Assembly: GCA_001889965.1 (NCBI GenBank)
Contig: MOEI01000034.1
Location: forward strand, 1 to 35,323
Origin: a bacterium CG10_46_32
Lineage (GTDB): Bacteria > Patescibacteriota > Patescibacteriia > UBA2169
Reading direction: 5' to 3'
DNA: 35,323 nt
In this document: positions 1-7,255 of the stretch, piece by piece
Position numbering within the stretch: position 1 is the first letter of the stretch
How the letters are laid out: each line of letters begins with the position of its first letter
Position numbers and translations under genes: made by a program
The notes under the pieces: generated by a model
The model's database searches: none
The model's input: only the letters and a program-made list of their open reading frames with translations
Told to the model about the DNA's origin: nothing

Positions 1-2
1 CT

Positions 3-86
3 GACTTTATTCATTACTACAATACTGAGAGACCGCACATGGGGCTTAACATGAAAACACCACTGGAAGTGATTACAAGCTATTGA
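3..86 (+). CDS. Integrase/transposase C-terminal fragment (5' end outside window)
   Basis: An open frame enters from the left edge and stops at TGA 84-86, giving 27 residues that include YYNTERPHMGLNMKTPLEV. The pattern YN-x2-RPH-x-GL-x2-KTP-x-E is the typical C-terminal signature of rve/integrase-core transposases (IS481/IS3-like), which lies just after the catalytic Glu of the DDE core. Only this tail is visible, so the family cannot be fixed and the catalytic residues cannot be checked. It converges on the minus-strand membrane protein gene, with a terminator hairpin between them. No terminal inverted repeat of the element could be identified. This is the only insertion-sequence signal in the window. 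Confidence 0.7.
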   Translation, partial: DFIHYYNTERPHMGLNMKTPLEVITSY

Positions 87-110
87 CTAGAAAACAGCAT
101 TTTGTGGTGC

Positions 111-140
111 AAAAAAACAGACCCATTTAAAGCCTGTTTT
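111..140 (-). terminator. Rho-independent terminator after the 5-TM protein gene
   Basis: Read on the minus strand, a 7-bp stem (AAAACAG / CTGTTTT, 114-120 with 134-140) is followed directly by a run of seven Ts. It lies 14 nt past the stop codon of the gene ending at 154. Confidence 0.7.
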
Positions 141-153
141 GTAATAAAAAAGT

Positions 154-726
154 CTAACTATCTCCTCCACCACCAACTAACGCCAAGGCGGCAATGGGCG
201 CTATTATCCAAAAAAATACAGCTCCCTCCCCAACGAACCAATCACGTGTAAGTTGGGAAAACTGGACATAGTGCTCCTCTGGTATAAAGGAAAGTGTAAT
301 ACTGATTAAAAGCCCTACGTGCAAAATACTAAACACCACTACTTGCCACAGCGCCCCAGGCGCGTCTGAGCGAGCCAGAGTGCGCAGAATCGCGCTGCGC
401 GAAAGCAGGAAAAATAACACCACAAAAATTCCTAAAAACATGACGATTTTGTAGGTAAATATATTGTTTGGGTTTGACTCCAATGGAATCAGCTGATCCA
501 CAAACGGCGCCGCGCCAATCACCGCAAGCGTAATATAGATGGTAATCAAAATCATGATAATTCGATCCCTCCCCAAGGTTAAGCCATACACAAACGAAGC
601 AACTAAAAAAAACAGAATAATAAACATATCCCACGTAGGACTTTGGAAGTTAAAGCTGGAAACATTAGTTATTACTCCAGAGACCATCTGGTGGACATCT
701 GGGTATGTTGTGGTTGCAACAAGCAT
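154..726 (-). CDS. Hypothetical five-helix membrane protein
   Basis: The 190-aa product has about five hydrophobic helices (residues ~32-52, 56-78, 88-110, 125-148 and 167-186) and a short Gly-rich tail ending GGGGDS. There are few charged residues outside the loops. I do not recognise the family. The N-terminal helix pair and length are loosely CvpA-like, but no diagnostic motif supports that. It is read in the same direction as dnaJ but has its own promoter: -10 TATAAT lies 6 nt before the ATG, so the mRNA should be leaderless. This promoter supports the start at 726, and a terminator follows the stop. It is probably an independent unit just downstream of the chaperone operon. Confidence 0.75.
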   Translation of the reverse strand: MLVATTTYPDVHQMVSGVITNVSSFNFQSPTWDMFIILFFLVASFVYGLTLGRDRIIMILITIYITLAVIGAAPFVDQLIPLESNPNNIFTYKIVMFLGIFVVLFFLLSRSAILRTLARSDAPGALWQVVVFSILHVGLLISITLSFIPEEHYVQFSQLTRDWFVGEGAVFFWIIAPIAALALVGGGGDS

Positions 727-732
727 ACCGCA

Positions 733-761
733 ATTATATCACTATGAACCTTGGTTGACAA
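733..761 (-). promoter_or_regulatory. Sigma-70 promoter, leaderless, for the 5-TM protein gene
   Basis: On the minus strand TTGTCA (756-761), a 17-bp spacer and TATAAT (733-738). Only 6 nt separate the -10 box from the ATG at 726, so transcription should start at or next to the start codon. Confidence 0.75.
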
Positions 762-771
762 AAGCAATACG

Positions 772-1890
772 CTACAACCAACTCTTGCCTTTTTCATCCC
801 GAAGATCCTCATAGAGCTTTTTTTCCGTGCGAGATAGTTTTGATGGAATCCGTACCTCCGCAATAACAATGTGGTCGCCTTTGGATGATGATTGCACATG
901 CGGCACGCCTTTTGTGCCAAGTTTAAACTGTGTACCTGGCTGCGTGCCTGCAGGAATTTTTAAATTAACCTTGCCATGCACTGTTTCAACCTCAATAGTA
1001 TCTCCAAGTACTGCTTGGCTCACGCTCATAGGTTCATGCGTGATAATGGTGTAGCCTTCGCGCTCAAATTGCTTATGGTTTTTTACGCGGATGTGCACAT
1101 ATAAATCCCCTTGCTCACCGCCACGTTCGCCTGCGTTTCCAAGCCCAGAAAGACGTATGGTTTGGCCGTTGTCTATGCCGGCTGGAATTTTGACTTTAAC
1201 TTCTTCGGGCCGCTCGTACGCGCCTGCACCATTGCACTGCTTGCACGGTGTTTCTGCACGCTTGCCTTCGCCTCTGCATTCCGGGCACACTGATGCGGAT
1301 TGGAACGTACCAAGCATAGTAGAACGAGTCTGCATAACTTGGCCCGATCCCTTGCATCGGTCGCATGAACTGATTTTTGTTCCGGGTTCTGCACCATTGC
1401 CCTTACAGTGTTCACACGTGGCAACACGATTTAAACGAATATCCCGTTCCACCCCAAACACGGCATCCAAAAAATCAACACTCATCTCAATTTCCATGTC
1501 ATCACCGCGCCGCGGCCCGCTTTGGCGCGATCTACGGCCTCCGCCGAATCCAAAAACCTCACTGAAAATATCACCAAGATCGCCAAAATCCATAGTAACC
1601 CCGCCACCACCTTGCCCTTGCTGAGCTTGGCGCACAAAATCATTCCAATTCATTCCTGTTCCACCGAATCCTTGGCCACTAAATGCGGCATCTCCGTGTT
1701 GATCATACTGCTTGCGTTTCTGCTCGTCACCAAGAATCTGGTAGGCTTCGTTTATTTCCTTAAACTTAGCCTCGTTCCCGCTTTTTTTATCGGGATGATG
1801 AACATGCGCCTGCTTGCGGAAGGATTTTTTAATCTCGTCTTGGGTGGCGGTTTTTGAAACCCCTAAAATTTCGTAATAATCTTTGGCCAT
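772..1890 (-). CDS. dnaJ: Chaperone DnaJ (Hsp40)
   Basis: Co-chaperone that delivers unfolded proteins to DnaK and stimulates its ATPase. The 372-aa product has the full type I layout: J domain (~1-70) with HPD at 32-34, a Gly/Phe-rich stretch (~75-120), a zinc-binding region with four CxxCxGxG repeats (~155-225, beginning CEHCKGNG), and a C-terminal substrate-binding and dimerisation region. It is the last gene of the hrcA operon. Its ATG overlaps the TAA of the DUF3467 gene (TAATG), and the upstream GGAAG can serve as ribosome-binding site. The end of the coding region forms one arm of a TTGGTTG/CAACCAA hairpin with no T-run, so termination here is unclear. Confidence 0.97.
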   Translation of the reverse strand: MAKDYYEILGVSKTATQDEIKKSFRKQAHVHHPDKKSGNEAKFKEINEAYQILGDEQKRKQYDQHGDAAFSGQGFGGTGMNWNDFVRQAQQGQGGGGVTMDFGDLGDIFSEVFGFGGGRRSRQSGPRRGDDMEIEMSVDFLDAVFGVERDIRLNRVATCEHCKGNGAEPGTKISSCDRCKGSGQVMQTRSTMLGTFQSASVCPECRGEGKRAETPCKQCNGAGAYERPEEVKVKIPAGIDNGQTIRLSGLGNAGERGGEQGDLYVHIRVKNHKQFEREGYTIITHEPMSVSQAVLGDTIEVETVHGKVNLKIPAGTQPGTQFKLGTKGVPHVQSSSKGDHIVIAEVRIPSKLSRTEKKLYEDLRDEKGKSWL

Positions 1891-2192
1891 TACTTCCTAT
1901 CCTCAAAACCCAAACCAGCATTGGTCTGCGGAGCATCCGCGATTTTGATTTGCCCGAACTGGACTTCGTACTTTTTAAGGTTATCCTGCAGTGCATCCAC
2001 AATGCGCTTTAAGTGTCCCGGGCTGGTTTGGATCTTGCCCACTACTTTGCCGGAAATGCCGGCAACATTCATAAATACCATCATAAACTCTTCCTGGGTG
2101 TGATTCACCTGCATCATATTCGCGTACTCACCGCCAGGGATGTTGTCCGCAATCTGAATCTGCTGCTGCTTATTTGGTTGTGCATCTGTCAT
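1890..2192 (-). CDS. DUF3467 domain protein
   Basis: This 100-aa protein matches the small DUF3467 family by its pattern: an N-terminal YANMMQVNHTQEEFMMVFMN segment, a central KVVGKIQTSPGHLKRI, and an amphipathic helix LQDNLKKYEVQFG. The family's function is not known. The gene lies between dnaK and dnaJ, 6 nt after the dnaK stop, and its stop overlaps the dnaJ start. It is therefore almost certainly co-transcribed and translationally coupled with the chaperones. There is no signal peptide or membrane segment, so it should be cytoplasmic. A role in chaperone function is inference from position only. Confidence 0.85.
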   Translation of the reverse strand: MTDAQPNKQQQIQIADNIPGGEYANMMQVNHTQEEFMMVFMNVAGISGKVVGKIQTSPGHLKRIVDALQDNLKKYEVQFGQIKIADAPQTNAGLGFEDRK

Positions 2193-2198
2193 ATTTTT

Positions 2199-4115
2199 TT
2201 ATTTACCCTCTTTCTTAACTTCCTCATACTCCCCCTCAACTGGCTCTTTTTTGTCGCTGGTGGAAGCAGAAGCATCTGCCTTTACATCGGGAGATGCTTT
2301 GGCAGCTTCCTCTTGTGCCATCTTATTTAAGACTTCGCCGATTTTTTGCATTTCTTTGGAAAGCTCTTCTGCGGCTTTGGTAATGGCTTCCTTATCATTC
2401 CCGTCTTTGATGTTCTTCACCGCATCAATCTTTTCCCGAATACCCTTCTTCACATCATCACCAACCTTATCACCCGCATCTTTGAGAGCTTTCTCGGCAG
2501 TGTATGTTAATTGTTCCGCAAGATTGCGAGCTTCAATCACCTCTTTCTTTTTCTTGTCCTCTTCCGCGTGCGTTGCTGCATCTGCTTTCATTTTTTCCAC
2601 TTCTTCATCGGATAATGAAGTAGTCGCAGTGATGGTGATTTTCTGCTCTTTACCACTTGTCTTGTCCTTTGCTTTTACGTTCAAAATGCCGTTTGCGTCA
2701 ATATCAAAGGTAACCTCAACTTGGGGCATGCCGCGCGGCGCCGGAGGAATGCCGTCCAAAACAAATCTTCCTAATGCTTTATTATCGCTAGCCATTTCGC
2801 GTTCACCCTGCAACACGTGGATTTCTACGGATGTTTGATTATCCGCGGCAGTTGAAAACACTTGAGATTTTGAAGTCGGAATAGTTGTGTTACGCTCAAT
2901 CAATGGCGTGCGTACGCCGCCCAACGTTTCAAGACCAAGCGTCAAAGGCGTAACATCCAAAAGCAAAACATCCTTAACATCACCTTGCAATACACCAGCC
3001 TGCACGGCAGCCCCAAGAGCAACCACTTCATCGGGGTTAACTCCAAGGTGCGGCTCTTTGCCGAAGTATGCCTTAACTTTTGATTGCACCAATGGCATGC
3101 GTGTCATACCGCCAACCAGCACAACTTCGCTGATATCCGAAGGAGACCAGCCCGCGTCGGACATGGCTTTCTTAACCGGTCCAAATGTTTTTTCCACCAA
3201 ATCACCCACCAATTCCTCAAGCTTGGCGCGCGAAAGCGTCATGACCAAGTGCTTTGGCCCATTTGCGTCGCTGGTGATGTATGGCTGATTGATTTCCGTG
3301 GTAGCGGATGAAGAAAGCTCGTGCTTTGCTTTTTCCGCGGCTTCTTTGATGCGCTGGAGCGCGAGCGGATCTTTTGAAAGATCAACGCCTTCGCTTCGGC
3401 CGAACTCATCAGTAATCCACTTGATGATAACCTGGTCAAAATCATCGCCCCCAAGGTGCGTGTCTCCGTTGGTTGCTTTCACTTCCACAGTATCTGCCGA
3501 AACCTCCAAAAGCGAGATGTCGAACGTACCACCACCAAGGTCGTATACTGCAATTTTTTCATCCTTTTTCTTATCAAACCCGTAGGCAAGCGCTGCAGCG
3601 GTTGGCTCGTTGATGATGCGTTTAACATCCAAGCCTGCGATTTTGCCGGCATCCTTGGTTGCCTGGCGCTCGGAATCGTCAAAGTACGCAGGAACCGTGA
3701 TAACTGCTTCGGTAATCTTTTCGCCTAAGCGAGCTTCTGCGTCTGCCTTGAGCTTACCCAAAATCATTGCGGAAATCTCCTGTGGCGTGTATTCCTTGTC
3801 CGACATTTTTACTTTAACGCCATCCCCTGCCTGCGTAATTTCGTAGGGAACCATTTTGTGAGTCTTGGTAACTTCCGCATCGCTAAATCTGCGGCCAATT
3901 AAGCGCTTAATTGAATACAACGTGTTCTTTGGATTGGTGACTGCCTGGCGTTTTGCGGCCTGGCCAACCAATCGCTCGCCGTTTTTGGCGATTGCAACAA
4001 TAGAAGGCGTGGTTCTTGAGCCTTCTGCGTTTTCGATAATTTTTGGCTTTCCTCCTTCGACAATCGCCATTGCTGAGTTAGTGGTGCCAAGATCTATGCC
4101 GAGAATTTTTCCCAT
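2199..4115 (-). CDS. dnaK: Chaperone DnaK (Hsp70)
   Basis: ATP-dependent Hsp70 that binds exposed hydrophobic segments of client proteins, with DnaJ and GrpE as partners. The 638-aa length is usual. The N-terminal nucleotide-binding domain opens with [11 protein letters not shown] and carries [20 protein letters not shown] and [12 protein letters not shown]. The substrate-binding domain has the expected [14 protein letters not shown] start and the [14 protein letters not shown] segment. A helical lid follows, ending in the acidic tail EEVKKEGK. The start is supported by AGGAG 9 nt before the ATG. A long intergenic hairpin separates it from hsp20 upstream. It belongs to the CIRCE/HrcA-controlled operon and shows no damage. 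Confidence 0.98.
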   Translation of the reverse strand: MGKILGIDLGTTNSAMAIVEGGKPKIIENAEGSRTTPSIVAIAKNGERLVGQAAKRQAVTNPKNTLYSIKRLIGRRFSDAEVTKTHKMVPYEITQAGDGVKVKMSDKEYTPQEISAMILGKLKADAEARLGEKITEAVITVPAYFDDSERQATKDAGKIAGLDVKRIINEPTAAALAYGFDKKKDEKIAVYDLGGGTFDISLLEVSADTVEVKATNGDTHLGGDDFDQVIIKWITDEFGRSEGVDLSKDPLALQRIKEAAEKAKHELSSSATTEINQPYITSDANGPKHLVMTLSRAKLEELVGDLVEKTFGPVKKAMSDAGWSPSDISEVVLVGGMTRMPLVQSKVKAYFGKEPHLGVNPDEVVALGAAVQAGVLQGDVKDVLLLDVTPLTLGLETLGGVRTPLIERNTTIPTSKSQVFSTAADNQTSVEIHVLQGEREMASDNKALGRFVLDGIPPAPRGMPQVEVTFDIDANGILNVKAKDKTSGKEQKITITATTSLSDEEVEKMKADAATHAEEDKKKKEVIEARNLAEQLTYTAEKALKDAGDKVGDDVKKGIREKIDAVKNIKDGNDKEAITKAAEELSKEMQKIGEVLNKMAQEEAAKASPDVKADASASTSDKKEPVEGEYEEVKKEGK

Positions 4116-4157
4116 ATAATGTATCTCCTAAAATAATATAAATAGTAATAATGCAGT

Positions 4158-4208
4158 CTCTCGCTTCCCTACCTGCCCGCCGAAAAGGCGAGTAGAAAGG
4201 TCGCTCGA
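4158..4208 (-). repeat. Long imperfect hairpin between hsp20 and dnaK
   Basis: A stem built around GCC-TTTTC-GGC with GC-rich arms (CCTGCCCGCC on the plus strand facing GGCGAGTAG) can fold in the mRNA, with a few mismatches. There is no T-run, so it is not an obvious terminator. It could be an mRNA-processing or stability element, or a small intergenic repeat. Confidence 0.5.
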
Positions 4209-4217
4209 GGAAAAAAC

Positions 4218-4634
4218 TTATTTTGCGGCAATTTTAATCTGCTTTGGTTTTAGCCGCTCTTCCTTTGGAATGATGATTTTGAGCACACCGTTTTGGTAGG
4301 CAGCATGCGCGCCTTCTCCGTTTACCGAAGCTGGCAAAAAAACCGCGCGATGGAAACTGCCATACCGCACTTCCTTGCGGTAGTAGTTCTTCTCATCAAC
4401 TTCTGATTTCTTTTCCGTGGAACCCTCAATGGTGAGCACGTCATTTTCAACGGAAATGTTTACCTGTTCCGGATCAATACCCGGCAACGGGGTTTCCACA
4501 ATTACGTTATCCTTATCCTGGTACACATCCAAGGCAGGAACAAATCCCTGGCTGCCGTGCGCTCCCCACTCCTCGAAAAACTTGTTAAAGTCCGAGAAGG
4601 GATCAAGCATGGGACGCCATTGTATGATAGACAT
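4218..4634 (-). CDS. hsp20: Small heat-shock protein, Hsp20/alpha-crystallin family
   Basis: An ATP-independent holdase of 138 aa. A short N-terminal arm (WRPMLDPFSDFNKFFEEW) precedes an alpha-crystallin domain from about residue 33, with ETPLPGIDPEQVNISVEN, the conserved GSFHRAVFLPASV segment and AAYQNGVLKIIIPK near the end. The A-x-x-x-N-G-V-L-x-I-x-I-P signature is intact. The start is set by a strong AGGAG 8 nt before the ATG, with a small hairpin (4653-4669) just upstream. It lies between grpE and dnaK, so it shares HrcA control and supplies clients to the DnaK system. Confidence 0.95.
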   Translation of the reverse strand: MSIIQWRPMLDPFSDFNKFFEEWGAHGSQGFVPALDVYQDKDNVIVETPLPGIDPEQVNISVENDVLTIEGSTEKKSEVDEKNYYRKEVRYGSFHRAVFLPASVNGEGAHAAYQNGVLKIIIPKEERLKPKQIKIAAK

Positions 4635-4652
4635 ATGATTGTCTCCTTTCTC

Positions 4653-4669
4653 TCCGCCGTATGGGCGGA
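4653..4669 (-). repeat. Small hairpin upstream of the hsp20 ribosome-binding site
   Basis: TCCGCC and GGCGGA form a 6-bp stem with a 5-nt loop in the grpE-hsp20 gap, a few nucleotides 5' of the hsp20 AGGAG. It does not pair with the ribosome-binding site itself, so a classic RNA thermometer is not evident. Confidence 0.45.
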
Positions 4670-4677
4670 CTAGTTAA

Positions 4678-5133
4678 CTATTTAGATACCACGACCTTTG
4701 CGGGTCGAATAACTGTAGTATTAATGCGATACCCTGCCTGCACTTCTTCTAAAATCTCATCTTCTTTTTTGTCTGATTCTTTGGAAGCGACAGTTTCATG
4801 TTCGCTTGGATCAAGCGCGTTGCCAACTGTTTTAATGCGCGATATTCCGAGAACTAAAAGCATTTCATCAAACTGTTTTTTAATATGATAGAAACCCTGC
4901 ACCCATTCTTCTTTTTTGCTTTCTGTTGGAATATGTTTAATTGCCAGCTCAAAATGATCAATCACTGGAATCAATTTTTCCGCGAACCCAGCAACTGCCA
5001 TATCTCCAATCTTCTTCATCTGCCCACTGTGTTCACGCTCCAAATTTTGATAATCTGCCTGGCTTCGCTTCCAGCCAGCCAAATACTCATCTGCTTTTTG
5101 CTGGAGCTCTTCTGTTTTTTTATCGTGCTTCAT
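4678..5133 (-). CDS. grpE: Nucleotide exchange factor GrpE
   Basis: Releases ADP from DnaK. The 151-aa protein begins with a charged helical region (residues ~1-45, KKTEELQQKADEYLAGWKRS, then QADYQNLERE), the long dimerisation helix of GrpE. This is followed by the four-helix and beta-wing parts, with LIPVIDHFELAIKH, a helix ending GFYHIKKQFDEMLL, and a C-terminal GYRINTTVIRPAKVVVSK, close to the family's G-Y-x-x-x-x-x-x-R-P-A-x-V signature. It is slightly short because the disordered acidic N-terminus is missing. Its ATG is one base past the hrcA stop, so it is translationally coupled. Confidence 0.94.
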   Translation of the reverse strand: MKHDKKTEELQQKADEYLAGWKRSQADYQNLEREHSGQMKKIGDMAVAGFAEKLIPVIDHFELAIKHIPTESKKEEWVQGFYHIKKQFDEMLLVLGISRIKTVGNALDPSEHETVASKESDKKEDEILEEVQAGYRINTTVIRPAKVVVSK

Positions 5134-5134
5134 A

Positions 5135-5809
5135 CTACAAAAGTAATGTTTTAATATGTTTCAAAAATGCGATGTTGGCGCCATAATCCATGCGCATAGG
5201 CCCAAGCATGCCGATCACCATGCCATTGGAAACGATTGTTAGCACGCTTCCACACTCACTGCCGAATGGGTTGTCGCTTCCAAGTAGAACGGAAATATCT
5301 TCATCAAGCCTGCTTCCGATATCAGACATCACCTCATCCAGATGATCAATTATTCCGGAGATCGTTACTACACTGTCGTGGTTTGTAAATTCCGGCTTGG
5401 ATAAAATATTGGAAAGTCCGGTGTAATACACATTATTCGGGCTAAACCCAACAACCACTGCTTCTCCGGAAAGCTCTGCTGATTTTTTTGCGATTGCCTT
5501 AACCGCATTCTCGGAAGATCCATCAGATACGTTAAAAAATGCTTGCTGATGCTTTTGGGAAACGGTTTTTTTGAGAAGCAGGCGCTGGATATAAAAACGG
5601 TACCCAGCTTCGGTTGGAATGCGGCCGGCGGAGGTGTGCGGATGCGTAATCAACCCTTCGCGCTCCAGCTCCTGCATCCAATTGCGCACGGTTGGCCCGG
5701 AAACATCCGTAAGAAAGTGTTCTGCAATAAATGCCGAACCAACTGGTTGGGCAGTTTTTACGTGAGATTCAACAATATGCCGCAATAGCTCTTTTTGGCG
5801 TTCATCCAT
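5135..5809 (-). CDS. hrcA: Heat-inducible transcription repressor HrcA (short form)
   Basis: Represses the operon it heads by binding CIRCE DNA when chaperones are free. Residues 1-80 match the HrcA winged-helix domain (RQKELLRHIVESHVKTAQPV, GPTVRNWMQELEREGLI, HPHTSAGRIPTEAGYRFYI). The C-terminus has the typical IGMLGPMRMDYGANIAFL stretch, equivalent to G-x-I-G-P-x-R-M-D-Y. At 224 aa it is far shorter than the usual ~340, and the middle region is reduced. The ends are intact, so this looks like a natural short variant rather than a fragment. A CIRCE-like operator and a consensus promoter lie directly upstream. Confidence 0.93.
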   Translation of the reverse strand: MDERQKELLRHIVESHVKTAQPVGSAFIAEHFLTDVSGPTVRNWMQELEREGLITHPHTSAGRIPTEAGYRFYIQRLLLKKTVSQKHQQAFFNVSDGSSENAVKAIAKKSAELSGEAVVVGFSPNNVYYTGLSNILSKPEFTNHDSVVTISGIIDHLDEVMSDIGSRLDEDISVLLGSDNPFGSECGSVLTIVSNGMVIGMLGPMRMDYGANIAFLKHIKTLLL

Positions 5810-5834
5810 AGGTATTCATAGTATAGCCAAGTAA

Positions 5835-5861
5835 TTATCACTCGTCAAGTGTGAGTGATAA
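5835..5861 (-). promoter_or_regulatory. CIRCE-like operator (HrcA binding site)
   Basis: TTATCACTC, 9 nt, GAGTGATAA: a perfect 9-bp inverted repeat with the CIRCE spacing. It differs from the consensus TTAGCACTC-N9-GAGTGCTAA at one symmetric position in each arm (G to T, C to A). It begins 4 nt past the -10 box, so bound HrcA would cover the transcription start. Confidence 0.93.
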
Positions 5862-5865
5862 TCTC

Positions 5866-5894
5866 ACTATACCCGCACCAAAAATAGATGTCAA
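5866..5894 (-). promoter_or_regulatory. Sigma-70 promoter of the hrcA-grpE-hsp20-dnaK-DUF3467-dnaJ operon
   Basis: Minus strand: TTGACA (5889-5894), 17-bp spacer, TATAGT (5866-5871), immediately followed by the CIRCE-like repeat. This is a vegetative-type promoter, so heat control should come from HrcA rather than from a heat-shock sigma factor. Confidence 0.9.
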
Positions 5895-5899
5895 GACAC

Positions 5900-5934
5900 A
5901 AAAATAGCCCCCGGAATCTTTCGACTCCGAGGGG
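5900..5934 (-). terminator. Rho-independent terminator after the sigma factor gene
   Basis: Minus strand: CCCC-T-CGGA pairs with TCCGGGGG around a short loop (8 bp with one bulged T), followed by CTATTTTTG. It separates the sigma factor gene from the chaperone operon promoter. Confidence 0.8.
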
Positions 5935-5972
5935 TTGTGTCCTGTTCTTCAAACATACTTCTCTACGTCTAC

Positions 5973-6821
5973 TTAGTCGGTTCTATGCATGTCTTGGAGC
6001 GCTGCGGAATTGTCGGGCTTGCGAAGCTTTCCGAGCGCCCGCTCCTTGAGTTGACGCACACGCTCGCGTGTTAAGTTCATAAGGCTGCCAATCTCGACGA
6101 GTGTCATAGGCTCATGCCCACCAAATCCAAAACATAGCTGGATGATTCTTTGCTCGCGCTCGTCCAAACAGTTAAGCGCTGCGGCAATTTTGTCGCGTTC
6201 TTGCTGCTGGAGAATGGCCTCATCTGGAGGAGCACAGCTCTCATCTGGCACGATGCCTGCCAAGGTCAAATAATCGTTGCCATCAAACGCCTCATCCAGC
6301 GAACATATTGATTGGGATTCAACCAGCGCGTTCAATACATTATTCTCCGAAACCCCAAGCTTGCAAGCAATCGCCTCTATAAAAACCTTGCCCTCCATAC
6401 TATGCGAAAGCGCATGGCTTGCCCTAGTGACTTTCTTGCGCAACTCAATCCTATGTATAGGTAAACGGACCACGCGCGACTGCTCTGCGATGGCCTGCAG
6501 AATTGCCTGCCTGACCCACCATACGGCACACGTGATAAATTTGCACCCACGAGTTCCATCAAAACGCTCTGCAGCGGTGATGAGGCCCATATTGCCAGCA
6601 CTGATGAGATCTGCCAGAGAGAGTCCGCGATTCTGATATTTCTTGGCAACATCAATCACAAAACGCAAGTTCGCTTGTACCAGCTCATTGCGCGCCCCGT
6701 CATCGCCTGCTTTGATGCACAGAGCAAGCGCGACCTCGCGTTCGCGGGAGAGGGGTTTCGACGTAGAAATATCATGAAAATATGGTCCGAGCCCATCTTG
6801 TGCATCCGACTGTATATTCAT
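5973..6821 (-). CDS. RNA polymerase sigma factor, sigma-70/RpoD family
   Basis: A sigma-70 family factor of 282 aa from the chosen ATG. GAGGTG 5 nt upstream supports this start over an in-frame ATG at 6890. Regions are clear: 1.2 (GLGPYFHDI, LSREREV), 2 (ELVQANLRFVIDVAKKYQNR, LADLISAGNMGLITAAERFD), 3, and 4 (LDEREQRIIQLCFGF, then LTRERVRQLKERALGKLRK). Region 1.1 and the long non-conserved insert of large RpoD proteins are absent. Region 2.3/2.4 reads GCKFITCAVWWVRQAILQAI, with Cys where RpoD normally has Tyr 425 and Tyr 430 and Leu for Thr 440 (E. coli numbering). It may be the primary factor of a reduced genome or a group 2 paralogue. The sequence does not decide between these. Confidence 0.9.
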   Translation of the reverse strand: MNIQSDAQDGLGPYFHDISTSKPLSREREVALALCIKAGDDGARNELVQANLRFVIDVAKKYQNRGLSLADLISAGNMGLITAAERFDGTRGCKFITCAVWWVRQAILQAIAEQSRVVRLPIHRIELRKKVTRASHALSHSMEGKVFIEAIACKLGVSENNVLNALVESQSICSLDEAFDGNDYLTLAGIVPDESCAPPDEAILQQQERDKIAAALNCLDEREQRIIQLCFGFGGHEPMTLVEIGSLMNLTRERVRQLKERALGKLRKPDNSAALQDMHRTD

Positions 6822-6930
6822 GAGCACACCTCGTAGAAAAAGGGTATTTACTCTATTGTTAATGTTCGAATAATCTGTGCTGTCATGCACTCGTCAAACC
6901 TAACAAATAACCCTCACCACCGCAAGCCAC

Positions 6931-7245
6931 TTATAATGCATCAATTTTGGCGGCCAGTACAAAGTCCGCTTCCGTTAAGCCTTCCCTAAAATGCGTATAC
7001 AATACAATGTCAACATATTTAAAACCGAATGTGATGTCTGGATGATGATTTACTTGTTCCGCGAGATCCGCGACCTTGTCCACACATGCCTTAGACTCTT
7101 TAAAATTATTAAAACCAACATGGCGCAACAATTTTCCGCCTTTTATTTCCCAAGCTGAATCCAACTCTATTTTGAGCTTCACGATTTCCTCGTCAGTCAA
7201 TTTTGGACCATGATCATCTGCAGTGCGTTGTGAAAGTTTTGTCAT
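6931..7245 (-). CDS. phhB: Pterin-4a-carbinolamine dehydratase
   Basis: Dehydrates 4a-hydroxy-tetrahydropterins to recycle pterin cofactor; the same fold is known as DCoH. The 104-aa length is typical. The catalytic signature E-Q-x-N-H-H-P-D (63-70, with His 67 and His 68) is intact and is followed by THFREGLTEADFVLAAKID, equivalent to the family's T-H-x-x-x-G-L-T-x-x-D-x-x-x-A. No pterin-dependent hydroxylase is visible in this window, so its substrate here is unknown; molybdopterin or other pterins are alternatives. It lies downstream of the TPM/LemA pair, separated by a 92-bp palindrome. Confidence 0.93.
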   Translation of the reverse strand: MTKLSQRTADDHGPKLTDEEIVKLKIELDSAWEIKGGKLLRHVGFNNFKESKACVDKVADLAEQVNHHPDITFGFKYVDIVLYTHFREGLTEADFVLAAKIDAL

Positions 7246-7255
7246 ATGCTATTGC

